DNA from: Bradyrhizobium sp. 139
GTDB lineage: Bacteria > Pseudomonadota > Alphaproteobacteria > Rhizobiales > Xanthobacteraceae
NCBI RefSeq assembly: GCF_023074175.1
Contig: NZ_JADPKS010000176.1
Span: 1 to 64,000, forward strand
Length of the DNA: 64,000 nt
Direction: 5' to 3'
Each line of letters begins with the position of its first letter. Positions within the stretch are counted from its first letter, which is position 1. The notes beneath the pieces are model-generated. The model searched no databases. It was not told where the DNA came from and saw only the letters and a program-made list of their open reading frames with translations. A program made the position numbers and the translations under genes. Below, in pieces: positions 17,825 through 27,011 of this stretch.

Positions 17825-18766
17825 CTAGCCCCGCAGCCGCGGATTGACGAGAATATAGGCGACGTCGGCAACAAGGTTCAGCGTGATGTAGACCGTCGCC
17901 GTCACCAGCACCACGCCCTGCACGACCGCGTAGTCGCGGTTGAACACGGCGTCGACGATCAGCTTGCCGAAGCCCGGAATGGAGAAGATCTGTTCGGTGA
18001 GCACCGCGCCCGACAACAGCGTGCCGAGCTCGAGTGCGCCAAGCGTGATGATCGGCGTCAGCGCGTTGCGCATGGCGTGTTTGAGGATCACCGAGCGCTC
18101 GGAGAGGCCCTTCGCGCGCGCGGTGCGAACATAATCGCTCTCCAGCACCTGAAGCATCGCGCTGCGGGTGTGCCGCATCAGAACCGCGGAAATCGCATTG
18201 CCGAGCACGAAGGCCGGCATGATGGTGGCAGCCAGGCTCGCGCGCCAGTTCTCAGTCAGCGGCACGTAGCCGGAGGCCGGCAGCCAGCCGAGCTCGATCG
18301 AGAACAGGAAGATCAGCATGATGCCGAGCCAGAAATTCGGGGTCGAGATGCCCCATAGCGCGAACAAATTGGCGCTGTAGTCCCACACCGTGCCCTTCTT
18401 CACCGCCGAGACGATACCGGCGGGAATGCCAATCAGGAGCGCGATCAACATTGCCATCGAGCCGAGCTGGAGCGTCACCGGCAGCTTCTGCGCGATCAGC
18501 TCGCGCACCGGCATCTTGTTGCGCAGCGATTCCCCGAAATTGCCGGTCAGGACGCCCTTGAGCCAATAGACGTACTGCACGGGGATCGGCTGATCGAGCC
18601 GGTATTGCTGGCGGATCTGCTCGATCACGGCGGGATCGCGCTCCTCGCCGGCCATCACAAGCGCCGGATCGCCCGGCAGCAATTGCTGCAGCGAGAAGAT
18701 CAGCACCGACACGAAGAACAGTGTCGGCACGATCTGCACAATGCGGCGGGCGAGGAAGTTCAGCAT
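17825..18766 (-). CDS. Peptide ABC transporter permease (DppB/OppB type), importer 1
   Basis: A 313-residue permease beginning LNFLARRIVQIVPTLFFVSVL, the standard OppB/DppB first helix, with six membrane helices. The coupling loop is YVRTARAKGLSERSVILKHAMRNAL. The long periplasmic segment after helix 1 (LPGDPALVMAGEERD) is typical. It lies 31 bases after the binding-protein gene and three bases before its DppC partner, so all are one transcript. Membrane partner of the importer 1 complex. Confidence 0.93.
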   Translation of the reverse strand: MLNFLARRIVQIVPTLFFVSVLIFSLQQLLPGDPALVMAGEERDPAVIEQIRQQYRLDQPIPVQYVYWLKGVLTGNFGESLRNKMPVRELIAQKLPVTLQLGSMAMLIALLIGIPAGIVSAVKKGTVWDYSANLFALWGISTPNFWLGIMLIFLFSIELGWLPASGYVPLTENWRASLAATIMPAFVLGNAISAVLMRHTRSAMLQVLESDYVRTARAKGLSERSVILKHAMRNALTPIITLGALELGTLLSGAVLTEQIFSIPGFGKLIVDAVFNRDYAVVQGVVLVTATVYITLNLVADVAYILVNPRLRG

Positions 18767-18797
18767 CGTTCTGGCCGCGTCTCAGGCAATACCATGC

Positions 18798-20309
18798 TCA
18801 CTTGAACTTCAGTCCGACCACACGAACCAGCCCGTCGGGCATCTGCCTGTAGCCTTGGAGCTTGGTCGTATGCGCAATCAGGAGCGTGCGGTGATAGATG
18901 TAGATGATCGGCAGGTCGGTGAGCAGGATCTTGGCCAGCTTTTCGTAAATCGCCTTGCGCTCATCGACGTTGGCTGTCAGCCGACCGTCTTCCATCAGCT
19001 TGTCGGCTTCCGGGTTGGCGTATCCGCCATCGTTCTGCGGTGCCTTGCTGCGCATGAAGATGTAGGAGTTGCCGTCGGGATCGATGCGGCCACTCCAGTT
19101 GATCTGGAAGACCTGGAATTCGCCGGCTTGGGCCTGCTTGAAGGTCGTTGCAAATTCGACCGCACGGATCTTGATGTCGAAGCCGGCTTCCGCGGCCATC
19201 GACTGGATGACCTGAGCCACGGCTTCGTTCTCCGCGCCCTTGGGGATCATGTAGTCGACGGTTACCGGCGAGGTGACGCCCGCTTCCTTCAACAGCGCCT
19301 TCGCCTTCGCGACGTCGCGCGCCCGAACCGGGAACGCCTTCTGGTAATAGGGATGCGTCGGGCTGACCCATTGATTGCCGGGCGTGAATTCGCCGTTGAA
19401 AACGACCTGGTTGAGGGCTTCGCGATCGATGGAAAGGTCGAGCGCTTGGCGGACTTTCGCCGATTGGCTCAGCGGCCCCTTGGCCTTGTCGTTGCCGATA
19501 TTGACGGTCAGGCCGAGATAGCCGAGCTCAGGCGCGGTTGACAACACAAGCCGGGAGTCAGCGCGTACGTCCTTGATGTCGGTGGCGAGCACGCGCTCGA
19601 TCAAATCGAGCCCGCCGGACTTCAGATTGGCGAGCCGCACCGTCGCATCGACGATCGGCAGGAACACGACACGGTCGATGTGGATGTTGTCCTTGTTCCA
19701 GTAGTCGGCGAATTTCTCGAAGACCATGCGGTCCTGCTGCACGCGCTCGACGAGCTTGTACGGACCGGCGCAGACCGGATGTAGGCCGAACTTGTCACCG
19801 GCCTCCTTCGCCGCCTTGGGCGAGACCATCATGCCGGAGCGGTCGGTCAGCTGGGCGATCAGTGGCGAGTAGGGAGTCTTGAGCACCAGCTTGATGGTCA
19901 GGGGATCGACCACCTCGACATGGTCGACGCTGGCAAGCTCCGACTTCCGGAACGAGGTCGGCAGCGTCATGTGACGCTCGATCGAGAATTTTGCGGCTTC
20001 TGCATCCAGTGGCTCGCCGTCATGGAATTTGACGTTGGGCCGGAGCTTGATCGTCATCTCCTTGCCGTCAGCCGAAGTTTCGTGCGACAGCGCGAGCTGC
20101 GGCACGATGTTGAGCTTCTCGTCGATGTCGAACAGCTTGTCGCAGAAAGCGGAGAACACGATGCGACCGACATAGGTGCGGCCGATGCTGGGGTCGAGGA
20201 TGTCGGGATCTTCGGCGATGCCGATGCGAAGGGTGGTCTGGGCTTGGGCGCCGCCCGCGAGCGACGTCAGCAATGCCGACGCCAGGATTGCCAAACGCAT
20301 AGGACTCAT
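18798..20309 (-). CDS. Peptide ABC transporter substrate-binding protein (SBP_bac_5), importer 1
   Basis: A 503-residue periplasmic receptor with a signal peptide ending GGAQA-QTTLRIG. Family 5 features are TVRLANLKSGGLDLIERV, the LDLSIDREALNQVVFNGEFTPGNQW region and LLKEAGVTSPVTVDY. The ATG at 20309 (MSPMRLAI) has GAGG nine bases upstream; the TTG opening at 20318 is less likely. Unusually for such operons, the receptor gene is downstream of its ATPase genes (gap 23). Substrates are probably peptides; the adjacent gamma-glutamyltransferase suggests gamma-glutamyl compounds, which is inference. Confidence 0.92.
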   Translation of the reverse strand: MSPMRLAILASALLTSLAGGAQAQTTLRIGIAEDPDILDPSIGRTYVGRIVFSAFCDKLFDIDEKLNIVPQLALSHETSADGKEMTIKLRPNVKFHDGEPLDAEAAKFSIERHMTLPTSFRKSELASVDHVEVVDPLTIKLVLKTPYSPLIAQLTDRSGMMVSPKAAKEAGDKFGLHPVCAGPYKLVERVQQDRMVFEKFADYWNKDNIHIDRVVFLPIVDATVRLANLKSGGLDLIERVLATDIKDVRADSRLVLSTAPELGYLGLTVNIGNDKAKGPLSQSAKVRQALDLSIDREALNQVVFNGEFTPGNQWVSPTHPYYQKAFPVRARDVAKAKALLKEAGVTSPVTVDYMIPKGAENEAVAQVIQSMAAEAGFDIKIRAVEFATTFKQAQAGEFQVFQINWSGRIDPDGNSYIFMRSKAPQNDGGYANPEADKLMEDGRLTANVDERKAIYEKLAKILLTDLPIIYIYHRTLLIAHTTKLQGYRQMPDGLVRVVGLKFK

Positions 20310-20332
20310 CGCTTTCAACCTCTGTTTTGCGG

Positions 20333-21433
20333 CTATGCCGGGTCCGTTCCCAATGAACTAACCCCGCTGCCGCGTACTGCTTCCGGGCCGCCGCTGAAGG
20401 CGGCGACCAATTTTTCAAGAACCGGCGAGAAGCCGCCGTCCACTGGGACGATCGCCTCGGAGGACGGCAGTTCCGACGTTCGGTGGCAGGCCGTTGCATG
20501 TCCGATGCCATCCGGCAGCAGCTGAGGCATTTCGCTGCGGCAGCGCTCGGCGACATAGGGGCAGCGCGTGTGAAAGCGGCATCCCGGCGGCGGAGTGAGC
20601 GCGCTGGGGATCTCTCCCTGGAGCACAATCCGGCTGCGCTTTGCCCGCGGTTTAGGCACGGGAATCGCGGACAGCAGCGCCCGGCTATAGGGATGGCGCG
20701 GCGCGGCGAACAGTGCGTCCGCCTCCGCGGTTTCGACAATCTGGCCGAGATTCATCACCGCCACGTGGTCGGCGATGTGCTTGACCACCGCGAGGTCATG
20801 CGAGACGAAAATGTACGCAAGCCCGAGCCGGTCCTGGAGCTCGCGCAGGAGATTGAGTATCTGCGAGCGGATCGAGACGTCGAGTGCCGAGACCGGCTCG
20901 TCGCAAATGATCAGCTTCGGCTCGACCGCGAGCGCACGGGCGATCGCGATGCGCTGGCGCTGGCCGCCGGAGAATTCGTGCGGATAACGCCGTTCCAGCC
21001 GCGGCTCCATCCCGACTAACCGCAATATTTCCGCGACACGTTCTCGCCGTTGCGACGGCGGCACGAGATCGTGCAGTGCCAGCGGCTCGGTCAGGATCTG
21101 GCCGACCGTCATGCGCGGATTGAGTGAGGCGTAGGGGTCCTGGAAGATGATTTGCGCCTCGCGGCGGAATTTTCGCAGCGCGGCGGCATCGAGCGAGAGC
21201 AGGTCGCGGCCGTCGAAACGCACCGTGCCCGCATCGGGCTCGATCAGCCGCAGCACCAGGCGGCTGACGGTGGATTTGCCGCAGCCGGATTCGCCGACCA
21301 GGGCCAGCGTCTTGCCGGCTTCGAGAGAGAAGCTGACGCCATCGACCGCTTTGACATGCGCCAGCGCCCGGCCGAACAGCGAGCGCTGGGCGACGAAATG
21401 CTTGACCAGGCCTTTGACCTCGAGCAGCGCCAT
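20333..21433 (-). CDS. Peptide ABC transporter ATP-binding protein (OppF/DppF type), importer 1
   Basis: A 366-residue ATPase with Walker A GESGCGKST, the signature motif in FSGGQRQRIAIARALA, Walker B KLIICDEPVSALD and the H-loop SHDLAVV. The C-terminal oligopeptide domain with clustered cysteines (PPGCRFHTRCPYVAERC) is typical of OppD/F and may bind an iron-sulfur cluster. The tail beyond it is about 50 residues longer than usual. Its ATG at 21433 shares one base with the TGA of the partner ATPase gene (TGATG), so they are translationally coupled. Confidence 0.92.
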   Translation of the reverse strand: MALLEVKGLVKHFVAQRSLFGRALAHVKAVDGVSFSLEAGKTLALVGESGCGKSTVSRLVLRLIEPDAGTVRFDGRDLLSLDAAALRKFRREAQIIFQDPYASLNPRMTVGQILTEPLALHDLVPPSQRRERVAEILRLVGMEPRLERRYPHEFSGGQRQRIAIARALAVEPKLIICDEPVSALDVSIRSQILNLLRELQDRLGLAYIFVSHDLAVVKHIADHVAVMNLGQIVETAEADALFAAPRHPYSRALLSAIPVPKPRAKRSRIVLQGEIPSALTPPPGCRFHTRCPYVAERCRSEMPQLLPDGIGHATACHRTSELPSSEAIVPVDGGFSPVLEKLVAAFSGGPEAVRGSGVSSLGTDPA

Positions 21434-22422
21434 CACGACACCAGACGTTCGAGCGGCGCGCGGATGCAGCGCGAGAGGTGGCCGGGGCTGATCTCGACGA
21501 GCGGCGGCGGCGCCTTGGTGCAGGCGTCCAGCATGAACGGGCAGCGTGCGGCGAAGCGGCAGCCCGCCGGGGGCCGCATCATGTTCGGCACCATGCCCTC
21601 AATCGTGGCCAGCTGCTCCGCGCGGTGGTCCAGCCGCGGGATCGAGCCGAGCAGGCCGACGGTGTAAGGGTGCTGCGGCGTGGAGAACAATTCGTCCACC
21701 GGCGCGCGCTCGACGATCTCGCCGGCATACATCACCGCGACTTCGTCGCAGACCTCGGCGACGACGCCGAGATCATGGGTGATCAGGATGATGGCGGCGC
21801 CGCTCGCCGCTTTCAATTCGCGCATCAGCTCCAAAATCTGCGCCTGCAAGGTGACGTCGAGCGCGGTGGTCGGCTCGTCGGCGATCAGAAGCCGTGGATC
21901 GCAGGCAAGCGCCATCGCGATCATCACGCGCTGGCGCATGCCGCCTGAGAGCTTGTGCGGATATTCGTCGATGCGCCGCTCGGGCGAGGGGATGTGGACG
22001 CGGCGCAGCAGCTCGATGGCCCGCTCGCGCGCGCTGCGCCGGGAGCCGCCGCGATGGCGCAGAATGGTCTCGGTGATCTGGTCGCCAATGGTGAGGCTCG
22101 GATTGAGCGACGTCATCGGCTCCTGGAAGATCATCGCCAGCCGGTTGCCGCGGAGGTCGCGCAGGGTCTGGTCCGAGGTCTTCAGAAGGTCAAAACCGTC
22201 GAAGCGGATCGCGCCCGATATCTCCGCACTTTGTTTCGGCAGCAATCCCATGATCGCCAGCGACGTCACGCTCTTGCCGCAGCCGGACTCGCCGACAAGG
22301 CCGAGCGTTGCGCCATTGGCGACGCTGAGATCGACGCTGTCGACCGCATAGGTAATGCGGCCGTCGTCGCCGTGGAAGCGGATGCGCAGGTCTTTGATCT
22401 CGATGAGAGGGCTTGCGCTCAT
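21433..22422 (-). CDS. Peptide ABC transporter ATP-binding protein (OppD/DppD type), importer 1
   Basis: A 329-residue ATPase with Walker A GESGCGKSVT, signature LSGGMRQRVMIAMAL, Walker B LLIADEPTTALDVT and H-loop THDLGVV. The C-terminal oligopeptide domain has the cysteine pattern PPAGCRFAARCPF. The start ATG at 22422 overlaps the DUF1028 stop by four bases, directly linking the importer 1 genes to the GGT/DUF1028 pair in translation. It pairs with the OppF-like protein to energise uptake. Confidence 0.93.
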   Translation of the reverse strand: MSASPLIEIKDLRIRFHGDDGRITYAVDSVDLSVANGATLGLVGESGCGKSVTSLAIMGLLPKQSAEISGAIRFDGFDLLKTSDQTLRDLRGNRLAMIFQEPMTSLNPSLTIGDQITETILRHRGGSRRSARERAIELLRRVHIPSPERRIDEYPHKLSGGMRQRVMIAMALACDPRLLIADEPTTALDVTLQAQILELMRELKAASGAAIILITHDLGVVAEVCDEVAVMYAGEIVERAPVDELFSTPQHPYTVGLLGSIPRLDHRAEQLATIEGMVPNMMRPPAGCRFAARCPFMLDACTKAPPPLVEISPGHLSRCIRAPLERLVS

Positions 22423-23129
22423 GATCGTTTTGCACTTGCCGCGGCGATGCTGGCGTCAATGACGCTGCGATCGGTGTTGCCGGCAGGATTCTGCCGAGTT
22501 GGCATAGAGCTGCGGAAGTGAACCCAGAGTTCGTGGCTGACCCGTTCGAGCCGCTCGAGCTCGCCGAGCGGATCGGGATGATCGTCGGCGCGCACGTCCA
22601 GTGCCGGCCATTCCTCCTCGCCGTGGATCAGGAGCGCCGCCGACTGCTTGCCGCGCTTGTCGCCACCGGCGGCCTCGCCCGCGCGCATGGCGGCGAGCAG
22701 CCGGCGCGGGAAGGGCAGGCTGTCATTGGCAATATAGGTCTTCGCGGTCTCGTCGAGCACGTCGGCGCCGGCAAGCATGTTGCCGGCGATCGAAAAGCCG
22801 CTGCCTGAGATGTGCCCGCACCAGTCGACGCAGTCGCGGCCCATATGCGCGGCAATCGCGCCATTTGCGTCCATGATGTGGATCTGCCGGCTCTCACGGC
22901 CATCGTCGGTCGCGAGCAGGGCAGCGAGAACGTCGTGCGCGTTCAGGCCTTCACGCAGCAGCTTGACGCCGTCGATCCCATAATAGGGATTGACGAAGGC
23001 CTGTGTCGCGATCGCGCCGAGGCCCGCCGCGACATACGGCACGCGCGCGCCGACGGCGAAGAAGCGGGTCGCAACGGCGATGCCGAACTGGCCGGTGACA
23101 GGGTCTCGCGCGATGATCGACCAGGTCAT
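22419..23129 (-). CDS. DUF1028 family protein (Ntn-hydrolase-like fold)
   Basis: A 236-residue protein with the DUF1028 hallmarks: MTWSIIARDPVTGQFGIAVA at the N terminus, GLGAIATQAFVNPYYG, a RQIHIMDANG segment and ISGSGFSIAGNML. DUF1028 proteins are generally placed in the Ntn-hydrolase fold group; their reaction is not established. Met1 is followed by Thr2, which could become an N-terminal nucleophile after Met removal. There is no signal peptide. The gene sits ten bases after the gamma-glutamyltransferase stop and overlaps the OppD-like gene, suggesting a role in processing what the importers bring in. Confidence 0.88.
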   Translation of the reverse strand: MTWSIIARDPVTGQFGIAVATRFFAVGARVPYVAAGLGAIATQAFVNPYYGIDGVKLLREGLNAHDVLAALLATDDGRESRQIHIMDANGAIAAHMGRDCVDWCGHISGSGFSIAGNMLAGADVLDETAKTYIANDSLPFPRRLLAAMRAGEAAGGDKRGKQSAALLIHGEEEWPALDVRADDHPDPLGELERLERVSHELWVHFRSSMPTRQNPAGNTDRSVIDASIAAASAKRS

Positions 23130-23138
23130 GTGCTGCCC

Positions 23139-24944
23139 TCAGCGCCCTGCGGCGTAGCCTTGCATTCCGCGCGGATTGGCGGCGGCGCGGCGGCGCACCC
23201 CGACGCGCGAGGCGGCGGTGAGGCGGCCCTCGGACCAGTCGGGGCCGATCTCCACGATATGTCCGCGCTCGCGAAGGTTCTCGATCGTCGCTTTGGGCAC
23301 GCGGTTCTCGACCACGAGCACGCCGGGACGCGCGGTGCGCGGCCAGAACGAGATCGGAAAATGCTCGGAGTGCCAGGCCGGTGCGTCGATCGACTCCTGG
23401 AGATTGAGATTGCAATGGACGTGGCGCAGGAAGAACTGCGTGATCCATTGGTCCTGCTGGTCGCCGCCGGGCGAGCCCCAGGCCAGATACGGCTCGCCGT
23501 CGCGCAGCGCCATGGTCGGCGACAGCGTCGTGCGCGGGCGCTTGCCCGGCGCCAGCGAACTCGGTTGGTTCTCCTCCAAATCGAACATTTGTGCGCGGCT
23601 GCCGAGGCAGAAGCCCAGCTCGGGAATGACAGGCGAGGATTGCAGCCAGCCGCCCGACGGCGTCGAGGACACCATGTTGCCGGCCTTGTCGATGATGTCG
23701 AAATGCACGGTGTCGCCGCGCACCTCGCCGAAGCGCCCTACCGTTGGTTCGCCGGCGCCGAGCGCGCCGACAGCCTCGCGCTGGCCTTCAGCGCGGCGCA
23801 GCTTGACCACGCCACCAAAGCCCTCGACGGCGCCGGGCCGGAGATCGAGTGAAGCTTTCTCGGTCACCAACTTACGACGTTCGTCGTTGTAAGCGTCCGA
23901 CAGCAGCGTCGCGATCGGGATCTCGCTGAACTTGGGATCACCGTAGAATTTTTCGCGGTCGGCGAAGGCGAGCTTTGCGCATTCGATCTGGAGATGGATG
24001 AACTCCGGTCCGGTTGGATCGAGCCCGTCGAGCGCAAAGCCCTTCAGCAGCGCGAGCTGTTGCAGCGTCACCGGCCCTTGGCTCCAGACGCCGGCCTTGC
24101 AGACGGTGTAGCGGCCATAGTCGTAGGTGAGGGGGGCTTCGACGGTCGGCTGCCAGCGCGCCATGTCGTCGGCTGAGAGCACGCCGCGATGCGGCGAGCC
24201 GCTGACGTCCATGACTTCCTGGGTGCGGCAGAATTTGTCGATGGCTTCCGCGACGAAGCCTTGTGACCAGGCCTTGCGTGCGCGCTCGATCTCGGCGTCG
24301 CGGCCGCCGTCGCCGCTCTCGGCCTCGCTCAGGATTCGTGCGTAGGTCGCGGCCAGCGTCTTGTTGGTGAAGAGCGTGCCGGGCTTCGGCACTTCGCCGT
24401 TGGGGAGGTAGACCGCGGCAGAAGTCGGCCAATGCTTGCGGAACAATTGCTCGACGGTCTGGATCGTGGCGCAGGCGCGCTCGACCAGCGGATGGCCGTC
24501 GCGGGCATAGGAGATCGCGGGCTCCAGCACGTTGCGCAGCCGCATCGTGCCGTAATCGCGGAGCAGCATCATCCAGGACTCGAACGTGCCAGGAACGCAG
24601 GCCGCGAGCAGGCCGGTGCCGGGCACCATGTCGAGGCCTTCGCTCTTGTAATGCGCGATGGTGGCGCGCGCCGGCGCCGGCCCTTGGCCGCAGATCACCT
24701 CGGTACGCCCACGCTTGACGTCATGCACGATGATGGGCACGTCTCCGCCCGGGCCGTTTAAATGCGGCTCGACCACCTGGAGCGTGAAGGCGGCCGCGAC
24801 ACCAGCGTCGAAGGCGTTGCCGCCCTTTTCCAGCATGGCCATGCCGACTGCGGTCGCGATCCAGTGCGTGGTGGCGACGACGCCGAATGTACCCTCGATC
24901 TCGGGGCGCGTCGTGAAGGGATCGGGATTGACGTTGCTGGCCAT
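23139..24944 (-). CDS. Gamma-glutamyltransferase family protein
   Basis: A 601-residue Ntn-hydrolase precursor. The autocleavage site and nucleophile is the Thr in GDTVHFDIID (T412), splitting it into large and small subunits. Other signatures are GGNAFDAGVAAAFTLQVVEPH near the N terminus and RPRTTLSPTMALRDGEPYLAWGSPGGDQQ in the small subunit. Such enzymes hydrolyse or transfer the gamma-glutamyl group of glutathione and related peptides. No signal peptide is visible, so it is probably cytoplasmic, unlike E. coli Ggt. The start ATG at 24944 has GAGGT six bases upstream. It lies between two peptide importers, consistent with breakdown of imported gamma-glutamyl peptides. Confidence 0.92.
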   Translation of the reverse strand: MASNVNPDPFTTRPEIEGTFGVVATTHWIATAVGMAMLEKGGNAFDAGVAAAFTLQVVEPHLNGPGGDVPIIVHDVKRGRTEVICGQGPAPARATIAHYKSEGLDMVPGTGLLAACVPGTFESWMMLLRDYGTMRLRNVLEPAISYARDGHPLVERACATIQTVEQLFRKHWPTSAAVYLPNGEVPKPGTLFTNKTLAATYARILSEAESGDGGRDAEIERARKAWSQGFVAEAIDKFCRTQEVMDVSGSPHRGVLSADDMARWQPTVEAPLTYDYGRYTVCKAGVWSQGPVTLQQLALLKGFALDGLDPTGPEFIHLQIECAKLAFADREKFYGDPKFSEIPIATLLSDAYNDERRKLVTEKASLDLRPGAVEGFGGVVKLRRAEGQREAVGALGAGEPTVGRFGEVRGDTVHFDIIDKAGNMVSSTPSGGWLQSSPVIPELGFCLGSRAQMFDLEENQPSSLAPGKRPRTTLSPTMALRDGEPYLAWGSPGGDQQDQWITQFFLRHVHCNLNLQESIDAPAWHSEHFPISFWPRTARPGVLVVENRVPKATIENLRERGHIVEIGPDWSEGRLTAASRVGVRRRAAANPRGMQGYAAGR

Positions 24945-25025
24945 GGATTACCTCAGTTGCGACGCGCGCAATTGATCACAGGCGATGCCGGGCCGCCAAT
25001 GCGCTGATAGCATGGCACGCGCGCG

Positions 25026-26015
25026 TCACGCCGGTACCGGCGCGGTGTTGACCGCGTGACACGCGACGCCGTCGATCAGTTCCGGGGCCTCCTTGCGGCA
25101 GAGATCGAACGCCAGCGGGCACCGCGGATTGAAAGCGCAGCCGGGCGGCGGATTGATCGGATTCGGGATCTCCCCTTTGACCGGAATGCGCTGGCGGCCG
25201 CTCATGGCAAGATCAGGCACGGCGCCCAGCAGCATCCTGGTGTAGGGCATGCGAGGACGGGCAAACAGCTCGCGTCCCTCCGCGATCTCGACGATGCGGC
25301 CGAGATACATCACGCCGACGCGGCTCGCCATGTGGCGGACCACGGCGAGGTTGTGGCTGATGAACATGTAGGTCAGGCCGAACTTGTCCTGGAGGTCGCG
25401 CATCAGGTTCAGGATCTGCGCCTGCACGGAGACGTCGAGCGCCGAGGTCGGCTCGTCGCAGACGATGAATTCTGCGTTGGAGGCGAGCGCCCGGGCAATC
25501 GCAATGCGCTGGCGCTGGCCGCCGGAGAATTCATGCGGAAACTTCAGCCGGTCGTCGGGATGCAGGCCGACGAGGCTGAGCAACTCGCCGACGCGGGCCT
25601 GGATGTCGCGCTCGCCCTGGATCAGGTCGAAGGCGCGGATCGGCTCGGAGATGATGGCATCGACCCGGAAGCGCGGGTTGAGGCTCGCATAGGGGTCCTG
25701 GAAGATCATCTGGATGCGGCGGCGCAGCTTTCGGCGTGCCGGCGCCTGCCGCGGATCGGTCATCGAGACGCCGTCGATCAAGACGTTGCCGGAGCTCGGC
25801 GGCAGCAGGCCGACGACCATCCGCGCCACCGTGGTCTTGCCCGAGCCGGATTCTCCGACCAGCGCAAAAGTCTCGCCCTTCCTGATGTCGAAAGTGACAC
25901 CGTCGACGGCCTTCAGATATTCGAGATGTCCGCCCTCGAGCACACGGTTGAGCCAGGGTTTCGAGACGTCGAAGACGCGACGCAGATTTGTTGCCTGAAC
26001 GAAGGGAAGGCTCAT
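25026..26015 (-). CDS. Peptide ABC transporter ATP-binding protein (DppF type), importer 2
   Basis: A 329-residue ATPase with Walker A GESGSGKTT, signature FSGGQRQRIAIARALAS, Walker B EFIVCDEPTSALD and H-loop SHNLAVV. The C-terminal oligopeptide domain carries PPGCAFNPRCPLAFDLC. The start overlaps the DppD-like stop by ATGA. About 80 bases separate its end from the gamma-glutamyltransferase start; I see no terminator there, so the two halves of the cluster may form one transcript. It pairs with the DppD-like protein of importer 2. Confidence 0.93.
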   Translation of the reverse strand: MSLPFVQATNLRRVFDVSKPWLNRVLEGGHLEYLKAVDGVTFDIRKGETFALVGESGSGKTTVARMVVGLLPPSSGNVLIDGVSMTDPRQAPARRKLRRRIQMIFQDPYASLNPRFRVDAIISEPIRAFDLIQGERDIQARVGELLSLVGLHPDDRLKFPHEFSGGQRQRIAIARALASNAEFIVCDEPTSALDVSVQAQILNLMRDLQDKFGLTYMFISHNLAVVRHMASRVGVMYLGRIVEIAEGRELFARPRMPYTRMLLGAVPDLAMSGRQRIPVKGEIPNPINPPPGCAFNPRCPLAFDLCRKEAPELIDGVACHAVNTAPVPA

Positions 26016-26998
26016 GCCGCGCTCTCCGCCGGCACATTGTCATAGAGGTGGCAGGCGACGGATTGCGCGCCGCGTGGCAGCGGCTCCGGCCGCTCGACCC
26101 GGCAGCGATCGAACGCGAATGCGCAGCGCGGATTGAACGAGCAGCCGCGCGGGATCGCCGACAGGCGCGGCATGGAGCCGGGAATCTGCACCAGGCGCTT
26201 GTCGTCCCCCGCAAGCGTCGGGATCGCGCCCATCAGGCCCTTGGCGTAAGGATGCAACGGATTCCTGACGACGTCCTGCACCGGACCGATCTCGGCGACG
26301 CGGCCGGCATACATCACCGCGACGCGGTCGGAGGTCTCGGCGATCACGCCCATGTCGTGGGTCACCAGCATCACGGCGGTGCCATGGTCGCGGCCAAGAC
26401 GCTTGATCAGGGAGATGATCTGCGCCTGCACGGAGACGTCGAGTGCAGTGGTCGGCTCGTCCGCGATGATCAGCTCGGGCTCGGCGCAGATCGCGAGCGC
26501 AATCACCACCCGCTGGCGCATGCCGCCGGAGAATTCGTGGGGATAGCCGTCGATGCGCTTTTCCGGTGCGGGAATTCCGACCTCGGCGAGCAGGTCGATG
26601 GCACGGCGGCGGGCGGCCGTTTCGGATAGGTTCAGATGGGTTCTGATCGTCTCGATGATCTGGTCGCCGACGCGGTAGAGCGGATTGAGCGAGGTGAGGG
26701 GATCCTGGAAGATCATGCCGATCCGTTTTCCGCGGATACGGCGCATCTCCTCCGGCGGCAGATTGTCTATCCGGAGGCCCGCAAGGCGAATCTCGCCGCC
26801 GGCGATGCGTCCGGGCGGATCGATCAGGCCGATCACCGCAAGCCCGGTGACGGATTTGCCGGCGCCGGATTCGCCGACCACGCCCAGCACCTCGCCCTTG
26901 GCGATGTCGAACGAGATACCGTCGATGGCCCGCAGCGTGCCGCGGCGTGAGGCGAATTCCACCTGGAGATTCCGCACGGAAAGGATGGGTTCGGTCAT
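26012..26998 (-). CDS. Peptide ABC transporter ATP-binding protein (DppD type), importer 2
   Basis: A 328-residue ATPase with Walker A GESGAGKSVT, signature FSGGMRQRVVIALAI, Walker B ELIIADEPTTALDVS and H-loop THDMGVI. The C-terminal oligopeptide extension includes IPRGCSFNPRCAFAFDRC. It starts 13 bases after the DppC-like permease stop. It is more like the importer 1 OppD-like gene than its own partner, as usual for D/F pairs. Cytoplasmic motor of importer 2. Confidence 0.93.
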   Translation of the reverse strand: MTEPILSVRNLQVEFASRRGTLRAIDGISFDIAKGEVLGVVGESGAGKSVTGLAVIGLIDPPGRIAGGEIRLAGLRIDNLPPEEMRRIRGKRIGMIFQDPLTSLNPLYRVGDQIIETIRTHLNLSETAARRRAIDLLAEVGIPAPEKRIDGYPHEFSGGMRQRVVIALAICAEPELIIADEPTTALDVSVQAQIISLIKRLGRDHGTAVMLVTHDMGVIAETSDRVAVMYAGRVAEIGPVQDVVRNPLHPYAKGLMGAIPTLAGDDKRLVQIPGSMPRLSAIPRGCSFNPRCAFAFDRCRVERPEPLPRGAQSVACHLYDNVPAESAA

Positions 26999-27011
26999 GG
27001 GTCAGGCGTAC

